IMG/VR virus record: IMGVR_UViG_3300048837_000139
Location: 1-39,862 of that record
Source of the DNA: a virus
Reading direction: 5' to 3' (one strand)
DNA length: 39,862 nucleotides
Part shown: in pieces, positions 23,340-30,744 of the stretch
How positions within the stretch are numbered: the first letter of the stretch is position 1
Layout: every line of letters begins with the position of its first letter
Notes under the pieces: model-generated
The model's database searches: none
Told to the model about the DNA's origin: nothing
The model's input: only the letters and a program-made list of their open reading frames with translations
Made by a program: the position numbers and the translations under genes

Positions 23340-25616
23340 TTAAGCGGCCGTCATCCAGGCGATTGCTGCCGGATCGAGCGCAGCGGCAACCGTGCGCGAA
23401 TCGAGCGCGCGGACATGCCGGTCGATGCGGGCACCTATCCAGGTGACGACCGGGACCGCCCACGAGTTGCCGAGCTGCTTGTAGCGCGGCCCATCGGCGG
23501 CGATGTTGAAGATCGTCCCGTCGATCTCGCAGAACGACGGGTCGCCCGCTGCCATCGCCTCGCGCGCCTTTTTCTGATTCGCCTCAGAGACAGGTGTCGT
23601 CGGAACGGCGGTCCATCGGTCCAAAAAACCTTGCAGACGTTCCGCCTCAACAGGCATTAGTCGTCTGACCGACATAGATTCCCGTTGCGCATGACAAGTC
23701 TCGGATCGCCCCACCTGGTGAACCTCTGATAGTGCTTGGAACAGTAACCGAACGCCTTCTGACGCTTCCCGCAAACTTCGCAGAATATAGGAGTCCGATG
23801 TTCCTTGATGTGACAGGACCGACAAAGCCTCTCCAGGTTTTCCGGCGAGTTGTTTCGCCAATCCTCGTCCTTGTGATGTACGTCCGTCCGGGCCGTGCTC
23901 CCACACCTGACGCAGCAAGTCTCCGGGGACGCCTTGCGTGCATGATAATGCGCTGTCATCCAGCCTACGTCTGACTTTTTCGGTTTCGCTTCGAAGGCTT
24001 GCGCCATGCAGCCACGATCGCAATATTTCTGGCGACCGAAATGCAGCAAGGACAGCAATTCCCCATTCGACATACGCTTTCTGACCAACTGCCTGCCGCA
24101 ATGTTGACAAAAGCGAACTGGCGTCGGCTTGGTAGGCATCCCCATTTCTGACCTCAAAATAACCCGCAACCGTAGGCACCCCTCGGCCGGTCCCGTCCTC
24201 GGAGCAGCCCTTGCCGTTGTTCGCGGTATTCGGGGCGTGCGTCCGGTCGCCGGTGACGCAGACGGCGAGTTGCCCGCCGGCGTTCGGATGGGAGTCCTTG
24301 TGCCCCATCGCCCGCATCGTCGGTGCCAGTTCCTCGGTCGCGTCGGCCCCGTAGTCCTTCGACGAGAAGGCGATGGCGATGCTCGCCTGGCCGCTCGACG
24401 AACCGCACCCAAGGGCGTGCGACAGGTCCACGCTGGAAATCGGATCCTGCGTCGGGTGGAAGGCGATCGCGGGCGGATGCGTCCCCGATGCGAGCGGATG
24501 GCACGGGGCGCCAGGCTTCGGGTTGCTGTAGTTCGACGGGCTGGTGATCTGCGTCGTGTCGATCGGAATGGGTTGCAACACGGCCGGGAAGCGGTTCTTC
24601 TCGGGCATGGTCTGGCCCTTGTGGAGAACAGCGTCGAGCGTCTGGCTGACGGGCGAGCCGTCCCACCATTGCGGGTAGACCACGGCTTGCGGTTGGCCTC
24701 CCCCGGAAGGGCTTTGCTTTGTTAGCGTGAGGGCGACGTCTTCGGAGAACTTCGGGGTCTGCTCCGTCGTCAACCCAACAGCGCGTCCAGATCGTTCAGC
24801 GGGCACGTCGTGCCCGCTACAGGCTCCATCGGTTCCTGGGAAACCGCCGCCTGTAGAGCGCGCATCAAGAGTTCCGGCAGTTTCTTGCCACGCTTCTCGG
24901 CTCGGCGCAGAATCCCGGCGCACGCCTTCGAACTCAAGAAGTATTTCGACGGGATCGAACCCCTCACGAGCACTTGCGACAACGAACACACGCTCGCGTC
25001 GTTGGGCCAGGCCGAAATATTGGGCATCGAGGGACCGCCACGCGACTGTCCTTTGGGGTCCAACGACACAACCAGCGTCCGACCACCGATTCCCTGACGG
25101 CTCAAGTGGCACGTCTTCGCCGGCAAGTCCAGCAAGGAAGCAGCCGAAAGCATTGGTCTTGTCGCTGAGAAGTCCGGGGACGTTCTCGTAGAAAATGATG
25201 CAAGGCTCGTCGCCATTCTCTGCCCTCTTGAGGTCGATTTCGTTTGCGATCTCAACGAAGGTCAGGGTTAGGTTGCCGCGGGTGTCGTCGAGGCCACGGC
25301 GCAGCCCCGCCAAGCTGAAACTTTGGCACGGACACCCCCCGCAGAACACGTCCGGAGCCTCGGCTTCGCCCGTGCGCACGAGATCGGGCAACTTCGTCAT
25401 GTCGCCCCAGTTCGTGACGCGATCGCCCCAGCGCATCTTGGCGATGGCGGTCTCGGTCTTCGGAAGCGGGAAGCGTGGCGCCGTGGCCCCGAGGCGATGG
25501 GAAAGCACGTTCGCGGCGGCCACGTCGACTTCCGCGAGCCACGCAGGCTCCCAGCCGAGACCATGCCACGCGACGCTGGCAGCTTCGATGCCGCTGCAAA
25601 CCGATCCGAAACGCAA
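23340..25616 (-). CDS. DNA (cytosine-5) methyltransferase, Dcm type, with insertion
   Basis: A 758-residue frame beginning at TTG 25616 (no ATG available; GAGGG upstream). C5-methyltransferase motifs: I, F-G-S-V-C-S-G-I (3-10); IV, P-C-Q with catalytic C97; VI, E-N-V (144-146); VIII, Q-R-R-E-R (205-209); IX, R-R-L-M-P-V-E-A-E-R-L-Q-G-F; X, Q-L-G-N-S-W-A-V-P. It would methylate cytosine in phage DNA against host restriction. Between the target-recognition region and motif IX lies a stretch of about 160 codons with no methyltransferase character, which is the out-of-frame shadow of an HNH gene. A second ORF overlaps motif VIII. Whether the insertion leaves an active enzyme is unknown. Confidence 0.88.
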   Translation of the reverse strand: MRFGSVCSGIEAASVAWHGLGWEPAWLAEVDVAAANVLSHRLGATAPRFPLPKTETAIAKMRWGDRVTNWGDMTKLPDLVRTGEAEAPDVFCGGCPCQSFSLAGLRRGLDDTRGNLTLTFVEIANEIDLKRAENGDEPCIIFYENVPGLLSDKTNAFGCFLAGLAGEDVPLEPSGNRWSDAGCVVGPQRTVAWRSLDAQYFGLAQRRERVFVVASAREGFDPVEILLEFEGVRRDSAPSREAWQETAGTLDARSTGGGFPGTDGACSGHDVPAERSGRAVGLTTEQTPKFSEDVALTLTKQSPSGGGQPQAVVYPQWWDGSPVSQTLDAVLHKGQTMPEKNRFPAVLQPIPIDTTQITSPSNYSNPKPGAPCHPLASGTHPPAIAFHPTQDPISSVDLSHALGCGSSSGQASIAIAFSSKDYGADATEELAPTMRAMGHKDSHPNAGGQLAVCVTGDRTHAPNTANNGKGCSEDGTGRGVPTVAGYFEVRNGDAYQADASSLLSTLRQAVGQKAYVEWGIAVLAAFRSPEILRSWLHGASLRSETEKVRRRLDDSALSCTQGVPGDLLRQVWEHGPDGRTSQGRGLAKQLAGKPGEALSVLSHQGTSDSYILRSLREASEGVRLLFQALSEVHQVGRSETCHAQRESMSVRRLMPVEAERLQGFLDRWTAVPTTPVSEANQKKAREAMAAGDPSFCEIDGTIFNIAADGPRYKQLGNSWAVPVVTWIGARIDRHVRALDSRTVAAALDPAAIAWMTAA
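23657..24145 (-). CDS. HNH homing endonuclease overprinted in the methyltransferase gene
   Basis: A 162-residue protein starting at ATG 24145 (GAGG six nt upstream; a second ATG lies two codons later). It has C-Q-H-C ... C-D-R-G-C (about 12-48) and an HNH core C-C-V-R-C-G ... D-V-H-H-K-D-E-D-W then N-N-S-P-E-N-L-E-R-L-C-R-S-C-H. A third Cys pair C-E-V-C-G-K-R-Q-K-A-F-G-Y-C-S-K-H-Y follows. It is read in a different frame from the surrounding Dcm ORF. Its stop TAA lies inside the Dcm S-V-R-R-L-M-P codons. Local GC is lower than around it, a sign of transfer. It probably cuts uninserted Dcm genes of rival phages. Confidence 0.85.
   Translation of the reverse strand: MGMPTKPTPVRFCQHCGRQLVRKRMSNGELLSLLHFGRQKYCDRGCMAQAFEAKPKKSDVGWMTAHYHARKASPETCCVRCGSTARTDVHHKDEDWRNNSPENLERLCRSCHIKEHRTPIFCEVCGKRQKAFGYCSKHYQRFTRWGDPRLVMRNGNLCRSDD
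24770..25027 (-). CDS. Overlapping ORF in methyltransferase gene (ILRRAEKRGK protein), 85 aa
   Basis: In the +1 frame relative to the methyltransferase, ATG 25027 opens an 85-codon ORF. It starts MPNISAWPNDASVCSLSQVL and includes S-K-Y-F-L-S-S-K-A-C-A-G-I-L-R-R-A-E-K-R-G-K-K-L-P. It ends in C-P-L-N-D-L-D-A-L-L-G. I recognise the KYFLSxxACxGILRRAExRGKxLP pattern from short hypothetical proteins of other phages, so this frame looks selected rather than random. It covers Dcm motif VIII and the start of the target-recognition region. Function is unknown. Recognition is from memory of the pattern, not a search. Confidence 0.6.
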   Translation of the reverse strand: MPNISAWPNDASVCSLSQVLVRGSIPSKYFLSSKACAGILRRAEKRGKKLPELLMRALQAAVSQEPMEPVAGTTCPLNDLDALLG

Positions 25617-25618
25617 AA

Positions 25619-25643
25619 TCCGACCCTCGTTGTGAGAGTCGGA
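25619..25643 (-). terminator. Hairpin between HTH gene and methyltransferase start (terminator or attenuator)
   Basis: On the minus strand TCCGAC-T-CTC pairs with GAG-G-GTCGGA round a 5-nt loop, followed by ATTTT. It stands 3 nt after the HTH gene stop. The 3' arm contains the GAGGG ribosome site of the methyltransferase, and its TTG start overlaps the T run. The structure could end HTH transcripts and also hide the methyltransferase ribosome site. Confidence 0.55.
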
Positions 25644-25645
25644 CC

Positions 25646-25975
25646 TTAGTGCAGAAACGTGAAAGAGTCCACGTTAAACGTGAAAGTCGAGTTCAGAAGC
25701 CGCCCGGTGCCGAGCGCAAGCCACGCTTCATCCTGCCCGGTGATCGCGGCAAGGGCACTCATTGCCTGCTTCCGCGGCAAGGTCTCACCATAGAGCCACT
25801 TGCGGACGGACTCCGGCGTGACCTGCACGTCAAACCGCTTGTCGAGTTGATCGACGATCCATTGCAGCCGACCGTAGTTCGGCGCCGGAACCAGAGGGTT
25901 GCTGTCGCAAGCCTGCCGGAACCTCTGCGCAAACTCAGGGTGGTGCACCTTCCCTTCCGCTTCGGTATTGAGCAT
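25646..25975 (-). CDS. Phage repressor-like HTH protein, 109 aa
   Basis: I start at ATG 25975 because GGGAGA stands 6 nt upstream; the frame also offers a GTG six codons earlier. Residues about 14-80 form a lambda-repressor-like HTH: F-A-Q-R-F-R-Q-A-C, then L-D-K-R-F-D-V-Q-V-T-P-E-S-V-R-K-W-L-Y-G-E-T-L-P as recognition region, then M-S-A-L-A-A-I. There is no C-terminal peptidase domain, so it is Cro-like in size. Two AAACGTGAAAG copies lie inside its last codons and could be its own binding sites. It is separated by about 80 bp from the helicase gene. Role as the main switch protein is inference. Confidence 0.75.
   Translation of the reverse strand: MLNTEAEGKVHHPEFAQRFRQACDSNPLVPAPNYGRLQWIVDQLDKRFDVQVTPESVRKWLYGETLPRKQAMSALAAITGQDEAWLALGTGRLLNSTFTFNVDSFTFLH
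25655..25686. promoter_or_regulatory. Two AAACGTGAAAG direct repeats with a 19-bp palindrome
   Basis: AAACGTGAAAG occurs at 25655-25665 and 25676-25686, exactly 21 bp apart (two helical turns). The second copy is the right arm of GTCCAC-GTTAAAC-GTGAAA (25667-25685), which has the same 7-nt spacing as the palindromes at 22726, 32455 and 35823. The repeats lie in the 3' end of the HTH gene and upstream of the methyltransferase. They are probably operators. Confidence 0.65.
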
Positions 25976-26053
25976 TTTGTCTCTCCCACCCACTCACTCA
26001 GGCTTGCATTTCAAACCCAAATTGAAATTAACGCGAATCGGTCGTCAAATCAA

Positions 26054-27478
26054 TTATACTTTAGTTACTGTTCGTTCGCGCCTCGCGAGCAACGCCAGGA
26101 TCATCTTCTCCTGCGACGCGCCATTCGCGGCAAGGTTCTCAAGAGCGATCTCGTCATAAGTACCTTCGGCGATGATCTGGTAGATGGCAACGATATCCTT
26201 CTGCCCAGGTCTCGGTAAGCGGGCGTTCGCTTGCTGGTAGAGTTCCAGGGAAAAGGTGAGGCCGAACCAGATGGCAAGGTGCCCGCCGTACTGAAGATTC
26301 AGACCGTGAGCGCACGAGGCCGGGTGTGCCACCAACTTCTTGATCCGGCCCGCGTTCCAGTCCTGAACGGCAGTCTTGCACTCGTTCAGCACAACGATAT
26401 CCGGGTGCCGCTTCCGAATCGCCTCAAGGTCGAACTTGAAGCCGTAGAAAATCAGCACCGGATCCCCTGCGGCCCGCTCGATCAACTCGTCAAGCGCGTC
26501 CAGTTTCTCGGTGTGAACCTCGACCGTGGAACCGTCTTCCCGATACATGCTGCCGTTGGCGAACTGCATCAGCTTGTTGGCAAGCACACCCTTCGAAACG
26601 GCCTCCACGTCGTAGGGTTCCGAATACAGTTCGCGCTCGAACTCCCGATAGTGCTCCATCACCTTCGACGGGAGTCTCACCCGCACCGGCACATACACCG
26701 GATCGGGAACGAGCTGCGGCGACGGGATCGTCACCATCAGGTCTTGGGACGCCGCCGTGATCTCGGCCTCGGCACCGGGCTTCGGCGTGATCTGGTGCGT
26801 GTAGCGGTTCACGTCGAACCAACGGTCGCGGAATGCGGTCTGGGTTCGTCCGAGGCGTTCGCCCTGGTCGAGAAGATAAATCTGCCCCCACAGGTCGCCG
26901 ATGCCGTTCGGCCGCGGCGTCCCGGTCAGGAGGTAGATGCGCGAAATCTTCCGCCTGGCGGCGGCGAGAACGCCGAAACGGGTCATGTTGCCGCCCTTGC
27001 GGATGCTGACGGTCCCGTCCTTCTTCTTGACCCTGGATCGCGTCGTGCGCTTCTTTCCCGCCTTGAACATCGACGACTCGTCGACGATCACGCAGTCCCA
27101 CGGCCAGCGGTCCACTCTCCCGATCTGCTTGGCGAGCCAAGGGAGAACGTCCTTGTTGACGATGGTGATTTCCACGTCCTGCCGCAGCGCCGCCTTTCGC
27201 TCCGCTTCGGTGCCGACGCAGACGGCGTAGGAGAGACAGTTCGTGTGCGCCCAGGTGCGGATTTCCTCGGGCCATGTCTCCTGCGCCACCAGTTTCGGGC
27301 CGATGATCAGGGCCTTCCGGATGGAGAACTCGTCGAATAGTCGGCGCAGCGTCGTGAGCGTGGCGCCGGTCTTGCCGGATCCCATCTTGGAGATGATGAG
27401 GCGGGCGTCGTGGCGCAGCATCTCATCGACGATCAACCGCTGCTGCTCGCGCAGCATGGATGCCGGTCGCAAGTTCAC
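26054..27478 (-). CDS. SNF2-like DEAD/DEAH-box helicase
   Basis: A 474-residue protein. I start at GTG 27478, which overlaps the VRR-NUC stop (GTGA); an ATG lies seven codons later. Helicase motifs: I, K-M-G-S-G-K-T-G (about 28-35); II, I-V-D-E-S-S-M-F (about 130-137); III, L-L-T-G-T-P-R-P-N-G (about 178-187); IV-V, V-L-I-F-Y-G-F-K; VI, Q-A-N-A-R-L-P-R-P-G-Q. In this phage type SNF2 helicases lie next to VRR-NUC and polymerase genes and act in replication or recombination. It uses ATP to translocate on duplex DNA. The gene ends 79 bp before the HTH gene. Confidence 0.92.
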   Translation of the reverse strand: MNLRPASMLREQQRLIVDEMLRHDARLIISKMGSGKTGATLTTLRRLFDEFSIRKALIIGPKLVAQETWPEEIRTWAHTNCLSYAVCVGTEAERKAALRQDVEITIVNKDVLPWLAKQIGRVDRWPWDCVIVDESSMFKAGKKRTTRSRVKKKDGTVSIRKGGNMTRFGVLAAARRKISRIYLLTGTPRPNGIGDLWGQIYLLDQGERLGRTQTAFRDRWFDVNRYTHQITPKPGAEAEITAASQDLMVTIPSPQLVPDPVYVPVRVRLPSKVMEHYREFERELYSEPYDVEAVSKGVLANKLMQFANGSMYREDGSTVEVHTEKLDALDELIERAAGDPVLIFYGFKFDLEAIRKRHPDIVVLNECKTAVQDWNAGRIKKLVAHPASCAHGLNLQYGGHLAIWFGLTFSLELYQQANARLPRPGQKDIVAIYQIIAEGTYDEIALENLAANGASQEKMILALLARRERTVTKV

Positions 27479-27780
27479 CGCCACGGCATGTAACTTCGCA
27501 GGTATTCGATCGCCTCGTCCGCGCGGTCGAATGTGGGCACCTTGACGCCGGCTTGCGCGAGACGTGCGTGCTCGCGGACCTGTGCGGCCGACCGTTCGCC
27601 TTTCGGACTCTTGAACTCGATCGGGAGCACGACACCGAAGCCGAAGAAGAAGTTGTCCGGGCACCCCCGGCGCCCGCGGTAACTCATCAGGCGCACCACC
27701 CAGCCGTGGTTCTCGGCCCAGGCAATCACCGCGTCCTCGACCGTAGACTCGCGGGTGCTCGTCATCTTGAACTCGCTCAC
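27475..27780 (-). CDS. VRR-NUC domain nuclease, 101 aa
   Basis: GTG 27780 overlaps the stop of the previous gene (GTGA); an ATG lies five codons later. The protein shows the VRR-NUC plan: E-x-x-V-E-D-A-V (12-19), R-G-R-R-G-C-P-D (catalytic D about 42), then V-L-P-I-E-F-K-S-P-K-G (E54-x-K56) and a Q-x-x-x-H-A-R-L helix. VRR-NUC proteins are PD-(D/E)XK endonucleases acting on branched DNA. It is coupled to the SNF2 helicase gene, a pairing common in phages. Function as a junction-processing nuclease is family-based. Confidence 0.92.
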   Translation of the reverse strand: MSEFKMTSTRESTVEDAVIAWAENHGWVVRLMSYRGRRGCPDNFFFGFGVVLPIEFKSPKGERSAAQVREHARLAQAGVKVPTFDRADEAIEYLRSYMPWR

Positions 27781-27998
27781 GCTTCACCCCCGAGCGGATC
27801 GAACAAATGGTGACGGCTCGTGCCGGCCCACCGTTCATGGCAGGACTTGTGCTCGACGATGTTGATATTCCGCATGTAGCGGTACTGCGGCCACGGGTAG
27901 GGCTTCGTCGCGTTGCCGAAAGTATGGCATCCGGCCCACGCCTCGACGCGATGACCGCAGCGGATGCAGACGCCTGCGTATCGGTTCGGATCACTCAT
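27777..27998 (-). CDS. Small Cys/His-rich protein, 73 aa
   Basis: I use ATG 27998, which overlaps the polymerase stop (ATGA); the frame also has an ATG five codons upstream. Visible features are Y-A-G-V-C-I-R-C-G-H-R-V near the N-terminus, a further C-H at about 28-29 and H-K-S-C-H-E near residue 50. Together these could bind one zinc ion. No known family is recognised. It is read between polymerase and VRR-NUC with overlaps on both sides, so it is part of the replication operon. It may be a DNA-binding accessory. Confidence 0.7.
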   Translation of the reverse strand: MSDPNRYAGVCIRCGHRVEAWAGCHTFGNATKPYPWPQYRYMRNINIVEHKSCHERWAGTSRHHLFDPLGGEA

Positions 27999-28957
27999 GC
28001 TGCCACCATCCATTCGCTGAGAACGTGGAACTTGTTCGCTTTGGTAAGGCGAATGCGCCTCATCTGCGGCTCAGGGGCACCATAGAAGCCGAGTTCGTGC
28101 AGGATCCGGTCGGCTTCCTCGACGTACCGCTCGTAGTCGATATCGTCGGGGAACTCGTCGGGGAGGCGCATCAGTTCGCGCGCCCCGTCCGTCTTCGGCA
28201 CCTTCTTGTAGTTGCCGGTCGCCTCGTTCGGAGCGTCCTCGTAGACCGCCTCGCCGTCCGTCGACCAGTAGTAGCGGATCGTCTTGCCGAGATATTTCCC
28301 CCGCCAGGTCGCGCCCTTTGTGACCTTGATGACGGTGATGAACTGCCGAATGTCCCGGCACCCGAAAATCGTGTCGCGCAGCGGCGTGCCGTGCTTGATC
28401 CGGGCGAGGGCTGCGTCCGAGCAAATCGTCATCTGCGGGTTCTTCATCAACTGGCCGCGCAGGTCGTTGTCGGCCGGGTCGCTCGACCACGGGTTCGCGA
28501 GCGGACCCTTGCGCTTGTGGCCGCCATTGGCCTTGATCGCGAAGTAGGAGTTGACCGACTGGTTGTAGAGCGCCGCATACTCGTTGAATTCGAGGTCGAA
28601 GCCGGTCTCTCGCTCCCAGGTAGAAGTGATTTCGGCGAGCGGGCCACCAAGGAGCCGGTCCTTCTCGATCCCCTCGAAATCGTCGCGGGGGAGGCGGAAT
28701 ACCACGCCGTCCGTGTTGCCGCTGACAACCGGGATGCCGGCCGTCTCGGCTCGCTCTATCAGCATCAGAAGTGCGAGCTGGCCGGTCAACGTGACCGAGA
28801 TCATCAGGTGCGGGGCATAGACGAAGGAGAACCGGCTGCCCAACGATCCGAAGCAGCCGTTCAATGACACCTTATAACCTTTGTCCTTGGCTTGAACTGA
28901 AAGCAATTCGGCCTTTTTGGCCGCGATGCGAGCCTTGATTTCGGCAATTTTATCCAC
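27995..28957 (-). CDS. Family B DNA polymerase, C-terminal fragment (motifs B and C)
   Basis: A 320-residue protein from GTG 28957, with AGAGGGA 7 nt upstream. The open frame extends to 28981 but that part overlaps the endonuclease gene. Polymerase motif B is [13 protein letters not shown] (29-41), and motif C is G-N-T-D-G-V (80-85). The first 25 residues form a charged helix. It lacks motif A and the exonuclease, which are on the separate N-terminal gene at 29611-30744. The two must meet to give an active enzyme. GTG overlaps the end of the HNH/AP2 gene by 8 nt. A split between motifs A and B is unusual but known from other split phage polymerases. Confidence 0.88.
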   Translation of the reverse strand: MDKIAEIKARIAAKKAELLSVQAKDKGYKVSLNGCFGSLGSRFSFVYAPHLMISVTLTGQLALLMLIERAETAGIPVVSGNTDGVVFRLPRDDFEGIEKDRLLGGPLAEITSTWERETGFDLEFNEYAALYNQSVNSYFAIKANGGHKRKGPLANPWSSDPADNDLRGQLMKNPQMTICSDAALARIKHGTPLRDTIFGCRDIRQFITVIKVTKGATWRGKYLGKTIRYYWSTDGEAVYEDAPNEATGNYKKVPKTDGARELMRLPDEFPDDIDYERYVEEADRILHELGFYGAPEPQMRRIRLTKANKFHVLSEWMVAA

Positions 28958-29618
28958 GGCGGAATCCCTCTTGGAGCACAATGGCGGCGTTCAGAGTTTT
29001 AGCCGAACCGACGTAAACTCGCTTCCCACCAGTTGTCTCCCGAACGATATATTTCCCGTGTTTTTCGTGAAACGTGATGCCCTTGACACCAGTCGACGAA
29101 TCCCGGCGCTCTCGACGTTCGGTCATTTTCATCGCGGCCTTCGGGTCGACGGCATACTTCTCGATGAAGAGTTCTCGGTAATCTCGCGCAGCTTCGGCCG
29201 TGTCGAAACGACCAAGATTCGCCCGCAATCCGTATTCTTGGTAGCGGGCTAAATAAGAGCCGTTCTGTAACAGATTGACACCAGGGTAAGGTGTTGAGTT
29301 TGATTTGAAATTTCGGCGGTTCAAACACTGTTCTGTTCGATCTGCCCACCGGCAGTTTTCAGGGGAATAGTCCAGTCCATTATCAATTCGTTCAATCGTC
29401 AGACCGGGTTCGTAGGTCGGAAACATATCTTCCGCGAACTTCGCGAAATGTCGCCACCTAGCGCAATAAGATATCCCGCGGCCACCGTAATTCTCGTAAT
29501 TCTCTGCATTTGGATTGGAGCAACGCGCTTTCATGCTCGCCCATACGACATATAGTGGATGCTCACGCACCCGGTAGCCGTCTACGAGAACCCCCCTCGG
29601 ATGGTAGGTTTCAGCCAT
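28950..29618 (-). CDS. HNH/AP2 homing endonuclease between polymerase halves, 222 aa
   Basis: Start ATG 29618 with GGAGG upstream. The N-terminal part is an HNH fold of the H-P-L-Y-x-x-W-x-x-M-K-A-R-C, Y-G-G-R-G-I, C-A-R-W type. [13 protein letters not shown] and N-R-R follow. The second half has two AP2-like DNA-binding repeats, Y-P-G-V-N-L-L ... [10 protein letters not shown] and G-V-K-G-I-T-F ... [10 protein letters not shown]. Base composition is clearly more AT-rich than the flanking genes, so it was acquired separately. It overlaps both polymerase fragments by 8 nt. No intron cores were seen, so it is a free-standing homing endonuclease gene that split the polymerase. Confidence 0.9.
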   Translation of the reverse strand: MAETYHPRGVLVDGYRVREHPLYVVWASMKARCSNPNAENYENYGGRGISYCARWRHFAKFAEDMFPTYEPGLTIERIDNGLDYSPENCRWADRTEQCLNRRNFKSNSTPYPGVNLLQNGSYLARYQEYGLRANLGRFDTAEAARDYRELFIEKYAVDPKAAMKMTERRERRDSSTGVKGITFHEKHGKYIVRETTGGKRVYVGSAKTLNAAIVLQEGFRRG

Positions 29619-30744
29619 CGGAATTCCCCTCCAATTCCGCCAGTTCGCGTTCGAGTTCTTTGATCTCGTCCTTGAGTTGCTTCGCTCGTTTCTTCGCCTT
29701 CACCCGGTCGTCGCGAATGCCGCGGTAGATGTCGAGGAACTTCGGCCCGATCGTCTCGGGATACAGGCCGAGGGAAAGGATGATCGCGGGGTAGTAGGAG
29801 GCCACATCGGCGTCGATCAGCACGAATTCGTCGTCGGCCACCACGGCGCGATTCGCCTCGGTGCTGTGCAGCCCGCCGATGCCCATGCTGTAGGTCGACT
29901 CGCCGAGGGTGATCGGCATGTCCGAGAGCCATTTCGGCAGGTCCACCTTGCCGTCATCGCGGATAACGAAGGTGTGCGCCTGAATCCGGTCGAGAATGTC
30001 GCGAAGCTGCGGCGTCGTGAACCGGATGAAATCCGGCGCCTTGTAGCGGAAGGTCGAACCGGGTTTCACGGTCGGCCGGTCGAGACGATGCCCGAGCAAG
30101 GCTTCGGCGCGGTGCTTGATGATCGCCAGGCCGACCTGGGTGTCCGACTTCGAGCGCAGGTCGACGCCGATTTCCTCGGACAGCGCCACGCGCAGTTCGA
30201 TCGGCTCCTTCATCGCGTCCCAGAGATTCTGCGTCGCGTCCAGGTCTGAGTGCAGGCAGTAATGGGCCGTGAGGTCCATTTCCTCGTGCGTCAACTCGCG
30301 ATCCGGGTCGAACGGCAAGTCCTGCATCTGCTTGCCGTGCAGCCGACCGTTCAGGATCTTGAGACTGGCGAACGGGTTCGGCTGCGGTTCGATCAAATCC
30401 ACGGATGGAATTCCGTAAGGAAGCCGGAAGCCAATGACCTGATCGACCTCCCAGTATTTCACGCGACCGAGGATAATGCGGTCGGAGACGTCCTTGATTT
30501 CTCTCAGGGTCGGATACTCGCCGTTCTCCTTCTCGGTGCAGGCGTAGATCGCCACTGGCAGGTCGTAGGTCAAGCCATTGAATGTAATCGTGACCTTGCG
30601 TGTCAGGAAGCGACGCATCCACGCCCGGTCGAAGGTCGCGCGGTCGGACAATTCAAAGCCGGCTCGTTTTTCTTCCCCGTCGAGTTTGGCCCCGATGTAG
30701 AAGAAATTAGGATAGCACTCGATATCGACGAGGTATTGCTTCAT
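29611..30744 (-). CDS. Family B DNA polymerase, N-terminal fragment (exonuclease and motif A)
   Basis: A 377-residue protein from ATG 30744 (TGATG overlap with the preceding stop). Proofreading exonuclease motifs: I, V-D-I-E (D7, E9); II, F-N-G-L-T-Y-D (55-61); [11 protein letters not shown] (162-169). Polymerase motif A is D-A-D-V-A-S-Y-Y-P (311-319). The protein then ends in a long charged helix (about 340-372) and stops where fingers or palm would continue. The missing motifs B and C are on the next polymerase gene. It would replicate phage DNA together with the C-terminal fragment. The stop overlaps the endonuclease start by 8 nt. Confidence 0.9.
   Translation of the reverse strand: MKQYLVDIECYPNFFYIGAKLDGEEKRAGFELSDRATFDRAWMRRFLTRKVTITFNGLTYDLPVAIYACTEKENGEYPTLREIKDVSDRIILGRVKYWEVDQVIGFRLPYGIPSVDLIEPQPNPFASLKILNGRLHGKQMQDLPFDPDRELTHEEMDLTAHYCLHSDLDATQNLWDAMKEPIELRVALSEEIGVDLRSKSDTQVGLAIIKHRAEALLGHRLDRPTVKPGSTFRYKAPDFIRFTTPQLRDILDRIQAHTFVIRDDGKVDLPKWLSDMPITLGESTYSMGIGGLHSTEANRAVVADDEFVLIDADVASYYPAIILSLGLYPETIGPKFLDIYRGIRDDRVKAKKRAKQLKDEIKELERELAELEGNSDG

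Noticed and set aside
23657-24145. Group I intron or intein carrying the HNH gene
   Set aside because: No intein end residues or self-splicing motifs were found in the Dcm frame, and I could not draw intron core pairings; a plain insertion explains the data better, though a computed search was not possible.
28950-29618. Intron splitting the polymerase gene
   Set aside because: The endonuclease gene fills the entire gap and overlaps both fragments by 8 nt, leaving no space for intron sequence; each fragment has its own start or stop and the C-terminal part has a good ribosome site.
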